A program made the translations under genes and the position numbers. A stretch of 64,000 bases of DNA from Gerris lacustris (taxonomy: Eukaryota; Arthropoda; Insecta; Hemiptera; Gerridae). Positions 46,616 to 58,523 of the stretch are shown here, in pieces; position 1 is the first letter of the stretch; every line of letters starts with the position of its first letter. Below the pieces are notes generated by a model. That model was given only the letters and a program-made list of their open reading frames with translations. It searched no databases and was not told where the DNA came from. Location of the stretch: contig OX578286.1 of assembly GCA_951217055.1 (NCBI GenBank), positions 42,299,937-42,363,936 of the forward strand, written 5' to 3'.

Positions 46616-47825
46616 ATTGGTCAAAAGTCCTCTGTATTTTACCATTTCCTATTTCTATCAATAATTAATTTTTCTAAAAGATACTACTGTTTGCAGAGGT
46701 TATAATAACTTTATTTGTTCAGTCCTACATATTCTTTTTTTTTTGCTATAAATAATCTGTAAGGATGGGAGAATATGAATGAAGCTGTTTTGATAATGGC
46801 AATTCTGTACTCCACATTACTCTTCCACAGTTATTCCCGTTATTTCCTTCATCTTGTCATTTATATTCGAAACCTTAACAGTTGTATTAGTTTCACAAGC
46901 TATAACTGTTTTTTTTTTTTTTTCTTTTAAACTAGTAGATTCCATCTTTTAAAAGTTTTTGCGTGGTTTGAAAAAAGAAAAAAATCTAGAACGAATTCCA
47001 CGAATGTTTTCATTCGAGGTCAGGTAGTAGCTTGTGTTTTTTTTCTACAATCTATTCTATAGTCGTTCAACAATTTTTTTTAAGTTGTTCAGTTGTCAAG
47101 TTTTTTCCCCTCCCCTGCATAGTTCCTCCTAAAAGGCTTTCACTTGTAGCTTCCTTTTTCAGTTAATAAAAACCTCACCTACCTGTTACCTTAACGGGTG
47201 AAAGTAAAAGCAATGTCCCACATATTCTGTTTGTATTTTATTACATACATACGTTTTTACAATATATCTTACACAAAACTAATTAAAGACTTATTACTTA
47301 TTATTCATTTCATCATATATTTCATTAATTTTAATTAAACTAATACAAATATTCTTTTTTTTTATTACTAACAATTATTCGTTATATTATAACTACTTAT
47401 TTACAGTTTCATATATTATTTTTATTATATAATTTATAGTAATGTAAATTATTTATTAATATTAACATCATACCTTTTTAATATTGTAACTATAGTCCCA
47501 CATATTCAATTTTTATTATTATAATTACTATTTCACAGCATTATAAATTAATATTCTTTATACATAGTATATAGGTCGTGTTCATATTATTTCCTTATCT
47601 ATTCTTGCATTATATCAATTTCGTTAATTACCCATTTTTCCCAATAATTAATGAACTCTTACACTTTTTTTATCAAATTTTAAATACATATAACTATTTT
47701 TAAACGGAAAAAATATTACATTTTATTGAGTTAATGATACATTTTCGTAGTTAATTATCAGGGTCATTATTACATTTATCTGTTGAATATATTCTTAGTG
47801 GTTTTATTTTTCAACCTTCAAAGGT
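46616..47825. other. AT-rich, no gene seen
   Basis: No ORF or repeat match. A slightly GC-richer patch (47100-47215) contains TACCTGTTACCTTAACGGGT. Phrases AGTCCCACATATTCA at 47214 and 47493 link to the array at 48350. Confidence 0.5.
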
Positions 47826-48026
47826 TGGTACAATGCACTTTGACATTAAAAAAGCAGGTACAGTCTTTTAATACATTTACAATAAAGTGTAGGATTGAAA
47901 CTTTTTTTTCTGCAAAGGCGACCGTTGCGAGATCTAGCGGATGATTATTGACTCAACGCCTACTCCTATTCTTAAAGAGATATATATGTATATCCTGTTC
48001 TTTCTTATTGAATTACATTTATTTTT

Positions 48027-48278
48027 TTATACCACCAACGCTTCATCCGTTCGAAGGTAGACAATATAATAGATATATTTATATACTGTAGCTTGCTTGC
48101 TGTGGGACCGTTCTTGATAAACCCGACTCACTGTACCTCTTGTATAGAGGGGTTGGGTACCCGGTACTAGACGACCTTGATATATCTTGTACCCTCCTTG
48201 ATTCTGCTTACCAAAGAGACAGTGTTGTTTGAAGTACAAGTTATATATAGACATGTTGTTACTTGAAGAAGACGGCAT
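48027..48278 (-). CDS. Orphan minus-strand ORF, 83 residues, unrecognised
   Basis: The frame starts MPSSSSNNMSIYNLYFKQHC after an A-rich ATTAAAAAATG context that fits insect start sites. It has mixed composition (GKQNQGGYKIYQGRLVPGTQ) rather than the Phe/Ile/Lys bias of spurious frames here. The DNA around it (47880-48280) is unique and less AT-rich. There is no homology I can name. It could be a first coding exon of a minus-strand gene or chance. Confidence 0.2.
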   Translation of the reverse strand: MPSSSSNNMSIYNLYFKQHCLFGKQNQGGYKIYQGRLVPGTQPLYTRGTVSRVYQERSHSKQATVYKYIYYIVYLRTDEALVV

Positions 48279-48339
48279 TTTTTAATTAATTCTTCTTCTT
48301 CAATTTCCAAGTATAAAGATTCCGAGAAAATATTACTAC

Positions 48340-48510
48340 ATTTAAAAATTTAATGTCCCACATATTCAGTTTTTTGACTGACTATTTCATATTAAATTTA
48401 ATGTCCCACATATTCAGTTTTTTGACTATATCATATTAAATTTAATGTCCTACATATTCAGTTTTTTGACTATATCATATTAAATTTAATGTCCCACATA
48501 ATTAAGTTTA
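48340..48510 (+). repeat. About 45-bp minisatellite, four units
   Basis: TTTAATGTCCCACATATTCA then GTTTTTTGACTATATCATAT, the last unit partly changed. Confidence 0.88.
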
Positions 48511-48842
48511 TTCTTTCACACAAATACTTTTGTTTATTATCTCATACAAAAGTAAAGTCCGACATATTCAATTAACATAATTTTTATCATATTAAAAGAA
48601 ATGTTTCCCACCCGTTCAAATTGTTATTTTACCAAAGAAAATTTCACATGCATAACTTCTTTTTACGTCATATTGTTATCGTACTTTTTTTTTGACGTCA
48701 ATTTAAAATCAAATAAATAATTTTTATGAACTAATAAACAAAACTGCATTTATATTTTATCTTTAAAATGAAATGTCTGTTTAATCTCTTTATTTATACA
48801 TTTATGTATATATTTTTTTTTTTTTAAAAAAACAATTATCAT

Positions 48843-49049
48843 TTACTCAAGTATAACGATTAGGTCACGAATTCGTTTTAAATTTATTAAATTAAATAAA
48901 ACCTGACTAAAAATAAACACTGATGGGTTTTTTCTAATATTAGATTTTACAATTACTAATAAAAAATTGTTTTTTCCTGTTAATCCTCTTAAAGAACTTT
49001 GAAGAATTTCCTTTGAAGTGCGATTAAGATTATGACTCATATATTTTCG

Positions 49050-49080
<31 letters not shown>

Positions 49081-49082
49081 CT
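48843..49082 (-). other. Candidate short poly-Gln frame
   Basis: On the minus strand a (CAA)n run of about ten codons (49050-49080) leads in frame into RKYMSHNLNRTSKEILQSSL then RGLTG. A stop lies just before the run, with only a weak acceptor there. After that the frame becomes Ile/Lys/Asn-rich like random AT-rich DNA and stops at 48843. Possibly an exon, more likely a trinucleotide microsatellite next to a chance frame. Confidence 0.15.
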
Positions 49083-49322
49083 TTATAAGAGAATCTTTTT
49101 AGTTCTTTATACCTTATCATTTTTGTCGTTTGTGTAATCGGACATTGTTGAATTCATGACGGAATTTGTTTTTCCTGTTGAATTCTAAGAAATCTTTGTA
49201 TTCAATTTTTTTTTACGGTTGTTTGTTTTTTCGTTTATATGAAATTATTATCTTGTTGTTTATTTGACATTTTTTTATTTTTATTTCCGAGCATACAATA
49301 TATATATATATATGTATATATA

Positions 49323-49870
49323 TACAGGGTGGTCCAAAAGTCTCCCCCCCCCCCCTCTTAACTTTTGGACGTTTGAGATAAATTAATGAAACTTGGGGGA
49401 TCTCTACCATGCAAAGGGAAGTTTGTTTTCATTCACTCACCCTCTAGGGGCAACCACCCACTTTGCCCCCAGGCCACCCAACTTCAAAATTTCAAATTGG
49501 AGCATATATTTTTGACAGCATATTTGGATTCTACGTTGAAAAATAATAAACTTTTACTTGAAACTATTTTTTCTATCTCCAATATTTTGCCCCCTACATG
49601 GGGGCCAAAGATAGCAAAATAACATATATATTCGCGGTAGTTTTTGCAATCTTGTATCATATTTTTTCTGTTTTTTATACCTAAAGAGGAAAAAAGGAAT
49701 AAAAATAAAGGGGACAACGCAAAAAAAAAAAATATATATATATATATAATGAGTACAATTATATACACTTCATGTGACAATTCTTCTACTGATAGAAAAC
49801 AAATGAAGCTATGTACCACACTAATTTGCAGACTTTTGAAAAATGTTCTCACTCTGACACAAGACTAAAA
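49323..49870. repeat. Possible transposon end ACAGGGTGGTCCAAAAGT
   Basis: ACAGGGTGGTCCAAAAGTCT at 49324 looks like termini of some mariner or MITE families (ACAGGGTG...CCAAAAGT). The following 300 bp is more GC-balanced (CCCTCTAGGGGCAACCACCC, GCCCCCTACATGGGGGCC). At 49806 the AGCTATGTACCACACTAATT terminus of another family begins. No matching right end was found. Confidence 0.4.
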
Positions 49871-50600
49871 TTAAAATGTTTCTCATGAGATCTAAAAACG
49901 TAATTGCTGGTTAAGAAAAGTAAATAAAAATACTTTCTTCACAATGATTTACAAAGCTTTTGTTACCTTCAGTAAGTTAAGTAAACATAAACAGAAGGGT
50001 GTCGTATTAATTAGATTTGTTTACTAAACACTGGAATTTTTTTTTTGATCTTTCAAAACGAAGGTTGAATTTGTAAACTTACAAGGAAATACGTATCTCT
50101 TTTGTTATTTTTAGATTTTTTTTTTAAATAAGTTGTTTTTTTTATATACATAATTGAAATAACTCTTGCGTTATTCTTATTCTTATGAAATATTTTATCT
50201 CCGACTGCATTCAAGTTACTAATGCGTACAGGAGATTTTTTAAATGCAATAATAAAAAAAACAGTGTTGTCATTGAATCAACAATAACAATTATTTAATT
50301 TAATTTATAGAATATCAAGTAATTGATGTTTGTAATCTAATAGTAATTAAATGAATACTGTACAATTAACTATAATAATGTATTCAAAGATGCTTACCCC
50401 TACTCAACGCACTTTATTAATATCTTTTCAGAATCTAATTAATTACATACTGTGTCAAATTTAAAGGAATTTATATTTGTTTACTGACACTTCTTTTAAG
50501 CGGATACTTCTTTATAACGGAGATATTTAATTGCCCTGGCTTTTATCATTTTTGTTATTTTTATTTAATAGATTTACTCTATAACTCAAGGACTTTAAAT
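49871..50600. other. AT-rich, no gene seen
   Basis: No recognised feature. Confidence 0.5.
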
Positions 50601-50639
50601 TTACATTTATTTAGTTAAAATACTTTCAAAAACCCGTTA

Positions 50640-51340
50640 GCTGGATTGTTTGGTTATTTGTAGTGTTAACCTGTTAATAACAAATTAATATCAAGTAACA
50701 ACACTAGGACACTCTAAATAACAAATTGATACCAAGTAATAACACGTGGAGACTCTTAATACCTTACGGACACTAGATAATAATAATAACACACAGTGGC
50801 GTATCCAGCGGCTCGGTCTGGGGGGGCACATTCTATGTCAGTTTAAATTGGAGGGGGGGGGGGGGGGAGTATTTGTAGTGGTAACTAGAAAAGGGAACTA
50901 CCTATTCAACATAGCATCCCCCCCCCCCCCCCCCCGAAAAAGAAATGTACAGCTAATAAACAAAAAAATATCGTGCCCCCTGTGCCCCCCTGGATACGCC
51001 ACTGATAACACACGCACTCTCTTAACAACATACAGCCACTCTTTATAACTCACATATACTCAGTAATCTCTTTAAAAAATGTGTCCATCTTTGTTGTGAA
51101 GAAAATTAACTCTTTTAACTGGGAACTTGTTTACAGATATCAATAATAATGGAAACAGTAAACACATGGAAATAATATAACAAAATAACACATGGAAACT
51201 CTCAATAACTTAGATATACTCTATGGAAACTCTGAATAACTTACAGATACCCAATAAGAACACTTGAACTCTCTCTCTCTAAAAAAAGAAAAAATAACAC
51301 CTGGACACTCAATAACAATAGCACACACTCAGTAACATAC
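50640..51340 (+). repeat. Diverged minisatellite split by a hAT MITE
   Basis: Loose units with AATAACACATGGAAACTCTC, AATAACTTACAGATACTCA-like phrases run from 50640 to 50793 and 51005 to 51340. Confidence 0.7.
50786..51012. mobile_element. hAT MITE with 8-bp target duplication ATAACACA
   Basis: ATAACACA lies at 50786-50793 and 51005-51012. The 211-bp element between has ends CAGTGGCGTATCCAGCGGCT and CTGGATACGCCACTG, with poly-G and poly-C tracts facing each other inside, able to pair. Same family as 2152-2641. The target is the repeat motif of the surrounding array. Confidence 0.93.
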
Positions 51341-52690
51341 TATTGAGGAATCTCTGTGTAAAAAAAATAAATCTAAACTAGTAACATGATCATGATCATC
51401 TCGTATCTTACTGAATGAACTAGGTTTTTGTGAATGAACAAAATAGTATGTGTTTTTTGAATGAAACTTGAGTTATATTTTAGTTCGTGAGTAAACTCTT
51501 CAAATTATCGTAGCATGTAGTTGTCGAGGTCTATTTTTTGTTCATGAGTATTTTTATCCTAACTTCCTGCTCTGTGGTTTTTTTTATGTGAACTAAACTA
51601 ACTATAAAAGGTTTTTTCTCTCTCTGTACTATCAAATGTGAGATCTGACCAAAAAAAAATCATTTGTTGAACGGGTTGAATTTTCTAGTATTAGATTAGA
51701 ATACAGAAACTATCTACTGACGTACCTATAGGTTTTTCTCTGAGGACTAGTTTATGGTTTTTTAAAAGAGTTAAAACGCCTAGACAAGGTTATAGAGTTT
51801 TAATGGCGAGAGACAGGAAAAAAAGAGAAAAATCACCGGTCGACAAACTGTAACATCTGACTGAGAGTTATCGTAGTGGGGATAAAACCTCGTCATAATG
51901 ACGAACAAATAAAGAAAAAACTAACCTTTATATTCCATCACCTACAATAGAGTAATACCCAGACCATTGGCTTCCCTCCTCAGTAAAAAACAGCTTCAAC
52001 GCATCAACGATTGGTATAAACAGTGTTGTAACCCTGAGCGAGAACGATACAAAAGCCCTAATTTAATATGAGTTTTAACCGCAATAAAACCAGTGTTTGC
52101 CCTTATCAATATATTTTCTCTTGATATAATTAAATAAAATGTTTTTTTTATTGTTTTAATTTTAAACTTCGGTGATTTACAGCTTTTCGTTTAGCGTGTT
52201 TACAAAAAAGGTCTTTATTTACTTGTGTTTTTAAATAACTTTAAAAACTTTCCGTGTGTCCCTCTTTTTTTTTTTTTTTTTTTTTTTTGGATATAGTCTT
52301 CTTTTGTGTGGGTCGTAGAGGGTTGAAATTATAAACAAATTAAATTGTTTTAAAAATGGCTATATTTCGCCCCTCTCCGGGGCATATTCATGCCTAAAAC
52401 ATCATTAAAAACATTGTTAAGTCTTTTGAATCATTTAGATGGTGCTCGTCATTAAATTTTTTGATCATTAGATTAAGTGATTTTATGATGTTTTCTTCTT
52501 GATCTTCCATCTCCTGTGTATTAGCTTTCTTGACCTGCTAATTGAATTACTTGTGTTTTTAAATAACTTTAAAAACTTTCCGTGTGTCCCTCTTTTTTTT
52601 TTCTTAAAAAAAAAGAAGAAGTCTTTATTTAGTTTGAAGTTAAAAATATATTATTTTTATTTAAATTATTTATATTTATTTGTTATAAAT
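51341..52690. other. AT-rich, no gene seen; a 50-bp duplication
   Basis: ACTTGTGTTTTTAAATAACT through CCGTGTGTCCCTC occurs at 52221-52265 and 52550-52592. A long T tract lies at 52264-52288. No coding frame stands out. Confidence 0.5.
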
Positions 52691-52694
52691 TCAG

Positions 52695-52900
52695 TACTTC
52701 TGAGTTAAATAGTGTCAAATTTTGAACTCTTAGTTATTTACAGTAAAGTCTGGAGTTATTTAAAACAATGAATGTGTTCATTTTTGACGTCTGCGTTATT
52801 TACAGCTATTAATTTGTTGCATTTTGAACTCTGCAGTTATTTAAAACGAGGAATGTGTTAAATTTTGAACTCGTTAGTTATTTAACGCTATGAATGTTAG
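52695..52900 (+). repeat. Diverged repeat of about 50 bp, four units
   Basis: TTTTGAACTCTTAGTTATTT, then ACAGTAAAG or AAAACAATGAATGTGTT variants. Confidence 0.7.
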
Positions 52901-53339
52901 TTCATCGGGATCATTATAGAAAGAACTAAATAAGTAACTTTGTTATATTTACCCAGGTCAGTGAAAAAATAAAACACTATACATAATATATTTTAAATTA
53001 TGAATCTTCTAACGATACGACATGTGAAAATAAGTTAGATAATGTTATTGTTTTTGTTATTTTTTACTTACATAGTTGCGAGGGAGTTACTGGGGTTTTT
53101 CTCTATATTAAAATACCTGTTTTTGTTACTCCCTGAGGTAGGTTTGAGTTAAAACTCCCTAGTGTATTTGGTTGCGTAACTTTAAAAAGAGTTTCTCACA
53201 GTCCGAATTCTTGCGTAATCCTACCTTATAGTCGGCTCCCCACTTTTTACCTCTTGTCTGGCTTTGGGATTTTTTTTTTTTTTCTTTCTCCCCTCTTTTA
53301 GTTAGATTTGAACGTTTGAAATTTCGTGTTTTTCTTTTC

Positions 53340-53915
53340 TAACTTATAGAGTAATAATAAATGCTCTTTTTGTCCGAATATCGTGTTTATTTTTTCCTTC
53401 CAATTCCTATTATATTTTATATGTATTGGTAAAATGCTGTGCTGTTATAATGTAACAGTTATAATGTATAATGTATGTTTTTTGTTGAAATTCACTATTT
53501 ATCGTGTTTTTTTCTCTTCCAATTTCAATGTTATAATACTAAATTATCGTGTTGTTTTTCTCTTCCAATTCCATATTATACTATTAAATTATCGAGTTTT
53601 TCTCTTCCAATTCCAATGTTATAATATTGAATTATCGTGCTGTTTGCTCTCTCAACTGAATAAATATTCTTTTGTTTGAAATTATCGTGTTTTTCTCTTC
53701 CAATTCCAATGTTATAATACTAATTTATCGTGTTGTTTTTCTCTTCCAATTCCATATTATACAATTAAATTATCGTGTTTTTCTCTTCCAATTTCAATGT
53801 TATAAAATATTGAATTATCGTGCTGTTTGCTCTCTCAACTGAATAAATATTCTTTTGTTTGAAATTATCATGTTTTTCTTTTCCAATTCCAATGTTATTT
53901 TGTTAAATTTCTTAT
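53340..53915 (+). repeat. Minisatellite of about 42-bp units with higher-order repeat
   Basis: Units contain AATTATCGTGTTTTTCTCTT and CCAATTCCAATGTTATAATA. A four-unit block with TGCTGTTTGCTCTCTCAACT recurs about 182 bp apart. The 98-residue frame over it reflects repetition. Confidence 0.9.
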
Positions 53916-53924
53916 TTTGCTTCC

Positions 53925-54350
53925 ATCCTTATCGAAGGTAACCGGAAGCATTGTAATCGTGTCCAAATTGAAAAATTCCAAGACAGTAATCCATTTCAGA
54001 TACCAAAAAACATTTTTGGTATCGTCTGTCTGTCGGGTTTTTTTCCGAACCAACATAATGTACCAATATATATCTTAAAAACTACACGTCCGATTTTAAT
54101 GAAATTTGGATGGTAGATCATTATTAGCCCATTGATAGTCCCATATAAGTTTCAAACTTGTGCGTGTACTCATGTCTCTTCTGCCTGCGCACAAACATAC
54201 ATGTATTTACACCTATATCGTCAAAAGTACTCAATCTGATTTTTATGAAATTTGGATTTGGATTTTTTTTGAATTTGGATTTGATTAATTTGGTTTGTTT
54301 ACAGTAGCCCACAGATAGACCCAGATTAATTTCAAACTCAAGTGTATATA
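53925..54350 (+). repeat. Dispersed repeat R2, copy 4
   Basis: TCGAAGGTAACCGGAAGC, CATTTTTGGTATCGTCTGTC, CGATTTTAATGAAATTTGGA, AGTCCCATATAAGTTTCAAA and the second-half block at 54230-54340. Confidence 0.78.
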
Positions 54351-54554
54351 TATATCATTCAATTTCAATAATAATACTGCTTATCAATAATAATGTACAC
54401 ATCTAAGCATGAATTGCTAATCATTTTAAAATTGCATATACAATATTTCTTAATATTGTTATCATTTAAATTATCGCTATATGTAATATATTTACATGAT
54501 TGTGCGAAAAAAAAAATCCATGTAATAAGAAAAATGAAGTAATTAGTTATTTAA

Positions 54555-54591
<37 letters not shown>

Positions 54592-55366
54592 CTATAATTG
54601 TATAAAAGTAAAATTATTACAGTAATTACACCTTAATTGATTTATATATTGCTTAATATTGTTATCAATGCTATATATGTTATATTATTATATAATATAT
54701 TCGATTGATTTTAAGAAATCAATTAAGGTGTAATTGTTTCCTTATTTTTTTCCCCTATGATTATTAATTCACTTTCTTATTTCGCACAATCGTAGATACA
54801 CAATGAAAAAAATCAATTAAATTGGGTACTACGTCAATAGTTTTTTAATTGGATGTATGTTTTGTTGATAAGGTACATAATCTACGTAATATACCTTTTA
54901 TGTTATCAGCTTTTTATTAAATATCATTAATTCATGTGTTGTTATACGTACGTAAGTTCTCTTACGTTCATTGATTTAATTTGAATATTAAATTCGAAAT
55001 TGGTGTCTTTTTTTCTTTCTTCTTTTGTTTGCTTATCTGTTTTTTGGTTTGAATAAACAAATAAATTGTTACGGTTTTGTTTATTTTCAAAGACAAACAC
55101 AACTGGGGTTTTTGAATTTAATGACGATATTTTTTATGTTTTTACTTTCGTTTTTTTTTTGTTTGTGCGGCATATTAATTTTAAATTAGTTTTTTATTTC
55201 AATTTAATTTTTTAATTTAGATGGATTTATTTGACGTTTGTTTGTCATAGTTAAACATTGGTGTATTTGGTTTTTTTGTGAAAGAAGCTAATGTGTAATA
55301 AATGACAGGTGTAGAAAAGTTAATACATTTGAAGGTAAAATTATCAAATTGGGGAAAATATAACTA
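54351..55366. other. AT-rich interval with one fold-back
   Basis: TTACACCTTAATTGATTT at 54626-54643 and its exact inverse at 54716-54733 bound a 108-bp fold-back of AT-rich DNA. A TA tract lies at 54558-54586. No gene. Confidence 0.6.
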
Positions 55367-55950
55367 TTATCTCCAGTAGGGGAAAAAAGTTATGATTTTG
55401 AATTAGTTTAGAGGGACTAAAATAGGTCTTTTCATCCCTGAACTCAGAAAGTAAAGATTGCAACTTAATTATTTTATAAATAGTAGAAAATGTATGGCTA
55501 ATGTAATGAAGTTGTTGAAATCAGGTTAGCGGCACTGCACTTTTTTGACCATGTTTATCATTGTTTACAATATTATAACCTGCATCTAAATAACCTTCTA
55601 TTTGAGTTTAATTCCAATTCTTATTTGTGTTTAATATTGAATCTCTAATATCTACTATTGAAAGTGCTAATAATTATTGTTATTTATTAATATATTAAAT
55701 AAAAACTGTGTAATGGACGAAAATGTGAATCTTTTTTCTACTGGAGATAAAATATTGTATGTACCTCGTGAGTAAAGTGCCATAATTCCCCTCGCGATAA
55801 TTATCTCTCTCGGCTGCGCCTCGGGAATTAAAGAGTCTAATTCCCTCGGCTTCGCCTCGGGATTTAGGGACCATGGTTCCTTCGGCTTCGCCTCAAGAAC
55901 CAACTTTTTCGCTCAGGGAATAATGGCTTACTTTACTCCCTAGGTGCATA
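55367..55950 (+). mobile_element. Family 2 non-autonomous element, copy 2
   Basis: It starts ATTATCTCCAGTAGGGG, has the internal inverse TACTGGAGATAAAA near 55738, and ends TTTACTCCCTAGGTGCATAA. The loop of the terminal hairpin holds CTCGGCTGCGCCTCGGG and two CTTCGGCTTCGCCTC-type repeats. It lacks a block of AGTAGGG repeats present in copy 1 at 945-985. Confidence 0.86.
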
Positions 55951-56039
55951 AAATTTTTATTAAATAATGTTTTTTTTTTATCAATGAAATTTAGAAACTT
56001 TTTTAAAGAATGACAATATAAGTATTTGTAAAAAGGAAT

Positions 56040-56535
56040 TTGCCGAAATTAACTGGACAAATCATGAAGAAACTAATCAACCTGTAGGAAAAAACATAGA
56101 GACTGCAATAGAGATTTACTTATCAAAGTTAAGATACTAACTCCTTGTAGAAGAAAAACGTAGACTGCTATAGAGATTTTACTTATTACTGCTAAGAAAG
56201 TAACAGCTTGTCAGGAAAGCATAGACTACAATAGAGATTTTACTTATCAGAGCTAAGAAACTAACGTCTTGTTTAAAAAAAGCATAGACTGCAATACAAA
56301 TTTACTAATCATAACTATGACTCAAACGTCTCGTGGGAAATATCTTAAACTACAAGTAGAGATTAACTTGTCACAACCGTGGTATTAACATTTAATAGCA
56401 AGAAGTCTGTAAACTACAATAGATATTTACTTATTAAAGATAAGGAACTAACATCTAATGGCAAAATCATGAACTTAATATATATATTTATTTACGATAG
56501 CTAAAGACACTTATTTATTAAGAAAAATCATGAAC
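56040..56535 (+). repeat. Diverged 60-65-bp tandem repeat
   Basis: CATAGACTGCAATAGAGATT, TACTTATCA and AAGAAACTAACG-like phrases recur about seven times. These look like older relatives of the next array. Confidence 0.8.
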
Positions 56536-56539
56536 TACG

Positions 56540-56990
56540 AATATAGATTCAATAAGAAATAAAATAAATGTACACCTAGTGGCAAAATCATTAACTACAA
56601 ATAGAGATTTACTAACAAAGAAAATAAACGTACACCTAGTGGCAAAATCATAAACTACAAATAGAGATTTACTAACAAAGAAAATAAATGTACACCTAGT
56701 GGCAAAACCATAAACTACAAATAGAGATTTACTAACAAAGAAAATAAATGTACACCTAGTGGCAAAACCATAAACTACAAATAGAGATTTACTAACAAAG
56801 AAAATAAATGTACACCTAGTGGCAAAACCATAAACTACAAATAGAGATTTACTAACAAAGAAAATAAATGTACACCTAGTGGCAAAACCATAAACTACAA
56901 ATAGAGATTTACTAACAAAGAAAATAAATGTACACCTAGTGGCAAAACCATTAACTACAAATAGAGATTCACTTATCAATATGTCTAACT
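56540..56990 (+). repeat. 60-bp minisatellite, about eight near-identical units
   Basis: Units are exactly 60 bp (AAATAAATGTACACCTAGTG, GCAAAACCATAAACTACAAA, TAGAGATTTACTAACAAAGA). Sixty is a multiple of three, so a 153-residue minus frame of 20-residue repeats stays open (SKSLFVVYGFATRCTFIFF). Inner units are identical while edge units vary, as expected from tandem duplication, not protein selection. Confidence 0.93.
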
Positions 56991-57515
56991 GTTTTATTTA
57001 AAAACAGGTTATTAAAGTTTATAAAGATCCAGGTTCGAATATCCTTAGATTTATTATTTTTTATTATATTGGTTATCTTCATTAGTCTAGTTTTACTTTA
57101 AATAAAAAGAGAAGAAGAAGAAGAAAGTTTTTATTATCATGTTTATCCGACAAGTTGCATTAACTCTCTCTCAACTGTTTATTATTAGGTCTGCTGTTGT
57201 ATTTTTCCCCTCTTGAAGTTGAGATTGATGCTATTATAAAATAATATATACAATACGGTACTGTCTCGTAACCACTTTCACTCGATGTACTCGCAACACT
57301 AACCACTTCAGTTTGTTGCCACGCTTTTTATTCTTGGAAATATTTCTAAAAAGGATAAATGGTGTAGTTTATAATATAATGATTAAAATAAGATGTTACA
57401 AATATTCCATAAATAAAGAAGAAAACACTCTACTTTTTAAAATTTTGCAAAACAAATTTAGTTTATTCATGATTGGCAAAGAAAAAGAGGAAGAAGCATA
57501 CACTAACCTCTTAAG

Positions 57516-57800
57516 AAAATAAAAACAGCTGATATTTAATATCAGCTGTTTTTATTTTTATAAGAAGAAAATTTATTGATTTATAATAATCAGTTCACGG
57601 ATGATTGTTGTTTTTTTTTTGTTTTGTTTTAGCCGAATAAAGTTGTCGAAACTGTGCTTTATTAAATATCAGCTGCTTTTATTTTCGTTTGTAGTAATTA
57701 TTCTAATAATAATAATAATAAATTCATAGATTGGTTTTTTTTTTTAGCCAAATAAATTTGTCAAAACTGTGCTCCATTTATGTCAGCTGTTTTTTATTTT
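57516..57800. repeat. CAGCTG palindrome and 120-bp repeat
   Basis: AAAATAAAAACAGCTGATAT and its inverse form a perfect hairpin of about 42 bp at 57516-57558. Its half (ATCAGCTGTTTTTATTTT) recurs at 57668 and 57781 as part of a repeat with TTTTTAGCCGAATAAAGTTG and CGAAACTGTGCT. CAGCTG is an E-box variant. Confidence 0.75.
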
Positions 57801-57882
57801 CGTTATTTTTTTAATCATTATTTGTATACTCGTGGTATTTGGAATAGAGATAGATAAGCTCCAATTTCCGACATACCTGTAC

Positions 57883-57910
57883 CTGGTGAGTTCGAATCCC
57901 AGAGAGATTA
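57883..57910 (+). other. tRNA B-box-like fragment
   Basis: GGTGAGTTCGAATCCCAGAG resembles the T arm of a tRNA. No upstream cloverleaf fits. SINE remnant likely. Confidence 0.35.
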
Positions 57911-58009
57911 GACATGTTTCACATTGATAATCACACCAATTAGATAATTCAAGCGGTCGACACCTCCATCCTGCCATAATCAGCATAATCTAATAAAGTT
58001 TTGATCTGG

Positions 58010-58520
58010 ATGTAGATGAAACGACCAGAAAATAATATATGTACTCGTACTTATAAGTTATACGAAATATTGATAGCTATATCTTCACGGAATATTGAAA
58101 AGTTTTATTAAGTCCGGTCTGGAAAGAAAAAAGCTGGAAAAACACAGTTTTCATAATGTTTTGAGTCCAAGCTCAAAAGTTTTTTGCTAGGAAAGAAGCT
58201 TATTTTTTTAAGAAAGCGTTTTCTTCGTGAATAATCTCCCATTCTCGATCTAAAGTAGAGATTTCTAGAGCTCCTTCATGCCCTTCAAGAAGGGTTTAAA
58301 AGGTCTTTAAGGGGTTAAAAATCCTTTATTAAAAAATTAGTTTGTGATGGCTCAAAGATTCAATTTTAAAAATTCGCTAGATTTATCACGTTTTGAAGAC
58401 TCGTGAGTCCAAATATATGGTTTAAAATGTTTTTCTTTTGATGTATCGAGTTTGAAAACAAATTGACCCCTAAATTTCTAAATGGAATTTACTAAAAATG
58501 GTTTCCCTTCAAATTTTTAA
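58010..58520. other. No gene seen
   Basis: Unique AT-rich DNA just upstream of the SINE and the first visible PDPK1 exon. Confidence 0.5.
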
Positions 58521-58523
58521 GTT

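Noticed and set aside
56518..56979. 153-residue minus-strand ORF with 20-residue repeats, as a membrane protein
   Set aside because: It is a direct result of a 60-bp minisatellite (multiple of three).
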